Shown here: in pieces, positions 23,056 through 24,277 of the stretch
Position numbering within the stretch: position 1 is the stretch's first letter
How the letters are laid out: the number at the start of each line of letters is the position of its first letter
Origin: Spirochaetia bacterium
GTDB taxonomy: Bacteria; Spirochaetota; Spirochaetia; Sphaerochaetales; Sphaerochaetaceae
Direction: 5' to 3'
Assembly: GCA_009929055.1 (NCBI GenBank)
Contig: SABI01000008.1
Location: 1 to 24,277, forward strand
DNA length: 24,277 nucleotides
The notes under the pieces: generated by a model
The model's database searches: none
Seen by the model: the letters and a program-made list of their open reading frames with translations, nothing else
Told to the model about the DNA's origin: nothing
Made by a program: the position numbers and the translations under genes

Positions 23056-23087
23056 AAAAAAAAGCTGCACCTTTTGTGAGGTACAGC
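23056..23087 (-). terminator. Intrinsic terminator of the psp operon
   Basis: On the minus strand GCTGTACCT (23087-23079) pairs with AGGTGCAGC (23072-23064), nine pairs with one wobble and a 6-base loop, followed by eight T (23063-23056). It lies 20 bases after the pspC stop. Confidence 0.88.
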
Positions 23088-23107
23088 ATGATGTATCTAT
23101 GTATCTT

Positions 23108-23476
23108 TTATTTTCTATCATCACTTTCGTGAAAACGTTTGTCCCAATCAGATTCTTTGTTGAATACAGATTCTTCCATATTTTCAACTTTTCTCTTCAA
23201 TTTCTCGAATGTTTCATGGAGAGAATCTTTTGGGCTCTTTGAATATCTCTCTTCTTCTTCGAATTGGGAGTCGGACATTCTTCTTGAGGGTTCTAACGGT
23301 AGGATAAGGGCAACAATAGCATAAATTAAGATGCCTGGAAAAATTCCTGTTACGAGTATCGATATCCCAACTATGAGCCTAAGGGTGTCAGCTGGGAGAT
23401 CTTTCCAATCAGCAATCCCTTGGCAGACTCCAAATACTTTTGCGTTCCTTGAACGATATAATCTTTGACTTGCCAT
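23108..23476 (-). CDS. pspC: PspC-domain envelope-stress protein
   Basis: A 122-residue membrane protein. The N-terminal part is a typical PspC domain: RLYRSRNAKVFGVCQGIADW, then a hydrophobic hairpin-like segment (DTLRLIVGISILVTGIFPGI and on to LPLE, about 30-62). A charged, probably coiled-coil tail of about 60 residues (TFEKLKRKVENMEES) follows. In the Psp response PspC senses membrane damage and binds PspA or PspB at the inner membrane. ATG at 23476, with AAGGATAGG upstream, starts 6 bases after the pspB-like gene. A strong terminator follows it. Confidence 0.87.
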   Translation of the reverse strand: MASQRLYRSRNAKVFGVCQGIADWKDLPADTLRLIVGISILVTGIFPGILIYAIVALILPLEPSRRMSDSQFEEEERYSKSPKDSLHETFEKLKRKVENMEESVFNKESDWDKRFHESDDRK

Positions 23477-23482
23477 ATGCTA

Positions 23483-23683
23483 TTACCTATCCTTTGATTG
23501 ATTTTTTCTAAATATAATTTCTAAATTTTCTATTCGTTTTGCTAAATCTCTTATTCCTTGTTCGAGCTCTTCATTAGGGTGCTCTTTTTTTGCTTTGCGA
23601 TCACGACTAGTGGTAATAATCCAAGCAACAAAGATGAAAGGGGTAACGATTGAAATTATACTAATTAAAGTTTCACCAAACAT
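23483..23683 (-). CDS. pspB: PspB-like small membrane protein
   Basis: A 66-residue protein with one N-terminal membrane helix (about 7-27, ISIISIVTPFIFVAWIITT). A basic stretch and an amphipathic coiled-coil end follow (EELEQGIRDLAKRIENLEII). Size, layout and gene position between pspA and pspC match PspB, which works with PspC to signal to PspA. Sequence similarity is limited to this pattern, so the name rests on context as well as shape. Its ATG overlaps the pspA stop by one base (TAATG), showing translational coupling. Confidence 0.72.
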   Translation of the reverse strand: MFGETLISIISIVTPFIFVAWIITTSRDRKAKKEHPNEELEQGIRDLAKRIENLEIIFRKNQSKDR

Positions 23684-24277
23684 TATTTTTGACTCTTTCC
23701 TTTTCCCTCGTTCTTCCTAAGGGCTTCGAGTTCTGCATCAATTTCGTCCATCTCTTCTAAATCTGAAAATTCTTTATCTAGATGAGAGTTCTGACTAGTT
23801 GATCCCATTTTGTCGAGCTTTTCATCCATTTGGTTGAAGCGATAATCAAAATCATTCTCTTGACGAGAATTTTCTTTTCTCTCTGGTCTCACTTCGTTTT
23901 TAGAGAGGTTCTGGTATTTTACTCTCACTGAACTAAGTTTTTCTTCAACTTTACGAATATTCTCTTTACATGAGTCTATCATTGTTTGCTTATCTTTGAA
24001 ATCACTTCTTAGCTTCTCTACCTTTTGTATTGTTTGATTTTTCATCACTAGAGCTTCTCTTGCTAAATCTTCTCTGTTTTTTGAGAGAGCAAGTTTTGCC
24101 CTTTCAATCCATCTGTCGATTGCTGGCTCTGCTTCACTTATTTGACGGTCGATTTTCTTTTGAGCAGCAATAATTGTAGCACATGAGCTTTTTAGTTCGA
24201 TTAGTGTATCTTCCATTTCACTCATCATCAGTTTAATCATTTTCTCAGGATCTTCTGCTTTATCAAGTAATGAATTG
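23683..24277 (-). CDS. pspA: Phage shock protein A (PspA/IM30), 5' end outside window
   Basis: The frame is open to the window edge, so the N-terminal roughly 20 residues are missing; the ATG at 24240 is internal. The visible protein starts NSLLDKAEDPEKMIKLMMSE, matching the PspA hallmark (NALLEKAEDPxKxxRLMIQEM). It continues as a long coiled coil with ERAKLALSKNREDLAREAL. PspA forms ESCRT-III-like assemblies that bind and protect the inner membrane. The C-terminal part (FDYRFNQMDEKLDKMGS and on) is acidic and low-complexity. The order pspA-pspB-pspC on one strand supports a psp operon. Its promoter is outside the window. Confidence 0.93.
   Translation of the reverse strand, partial: NSLLDKAEDPEKMIKLMMSEMEDTLIELKSSCATIIAAQKKIDRQISEAEPAIDRWIERAKLALSKNREDLAREALVMKNQTIQKVEKLRSDFKDKQTMIDSCKENIRKVEEKLSSVRVKYQNLSKNEVRPERKENSRQENDFDYRFNQMDEKLDKMGSTSQNSHLDKEFSDLEEMDEIDAELEALRKNEGKGKSQK

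Noticed and set aside
23005..23187. 60-codon minus-strand frame between pspC and marR
   Set aside because: It runs through the end of pspC, across the psp terminator and into the marR promoter, so it is a shadow frame.
1..24277. tRNA, rRNA, CRISPR, transposase or phage genes
   Set aside because: None was seen by eye on either strand; no regularly spaced repeats and no transposase or integrase motifs are present.

Overview
This window comes from an AT-rich bacterial chromosome with densely packed genes. The gene set is mostly housekeeping and stress response: HtpG, MscS, RlmE, ProRS, AspRS, adenosine deaminase and a Psp system. A very large oxygen-sensitive-type CoA-dehydratase activase and its partner point to an anaerobe. 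RlmE, the TDNRLMS-type adenosine deaminase and the activase would fit a spirochaete or a clostridial relative. I lean weakly to an anaerobic spirochaete; sequence reading alone cannot settle this. I saw no rRNA, tRNA, CRISPR array, insertion sequence or prophage gene.

Layout, left to right. Positions 1-357 hold the 3' end of an alpha/beta hydrolase, then htpG and an MscS channel, all on +. Next is rlmE on -, then a 612-base intergenic region (3967-4578) that looks like it carries two short minus-strand RNAs, each with a promoter-like box and an intrinsic terminator. A rhomboid protease (+) converges on adenosine deaminase (-). An ankyrin-repeat gene (+), proS (-), and a plus-strand pair (class II aldolase and a duplicated CxxC/CxxH protein) follow. 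A long minus-strand block then runs, in transcription order: psp operon (pspA partial, pspB-like, pspC), marR plus two ABC exporter halves, the CoA-dehydratase activase and its partner, aspS plus an FAD oxidoreductase and an OsmC protein, and a degenerate PD-(D/E)xK-like protein.

How the genes fit together. The marR-ABC-ABC unit is a self-contained drug or metabolite efflux operon with a strong palindromic operator over its transcription start. The two ABC subunits have complementary degenerate and intact ATP sites, as expected of an obligate heterodimer. PspA-PspB-PspC, HtpG and MscS handle envelope, protein-folding and osmotic stress.

The main unusual signals are these. (1) Five genes (rhomboid, rlmE, add, aspS and the gene at 10245-10820) have a sigma70-like -10 box only 5-6 bases before the ATG and no Shine-Dalgarno sequence, so they look leaderless, while their neighbours have good ribosome binding sites. 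(2) There are two candidate small RNAs upstream of rlmE, one containing a copy of the 16S anti-Shine-Dalgarno sequence. (3) Palindromes sit over the predicted starts of the htpG, marR and activase transcripts. Promoter, operator and RNA calls are my own pattern reading and have not been tested computationally or experimentally.
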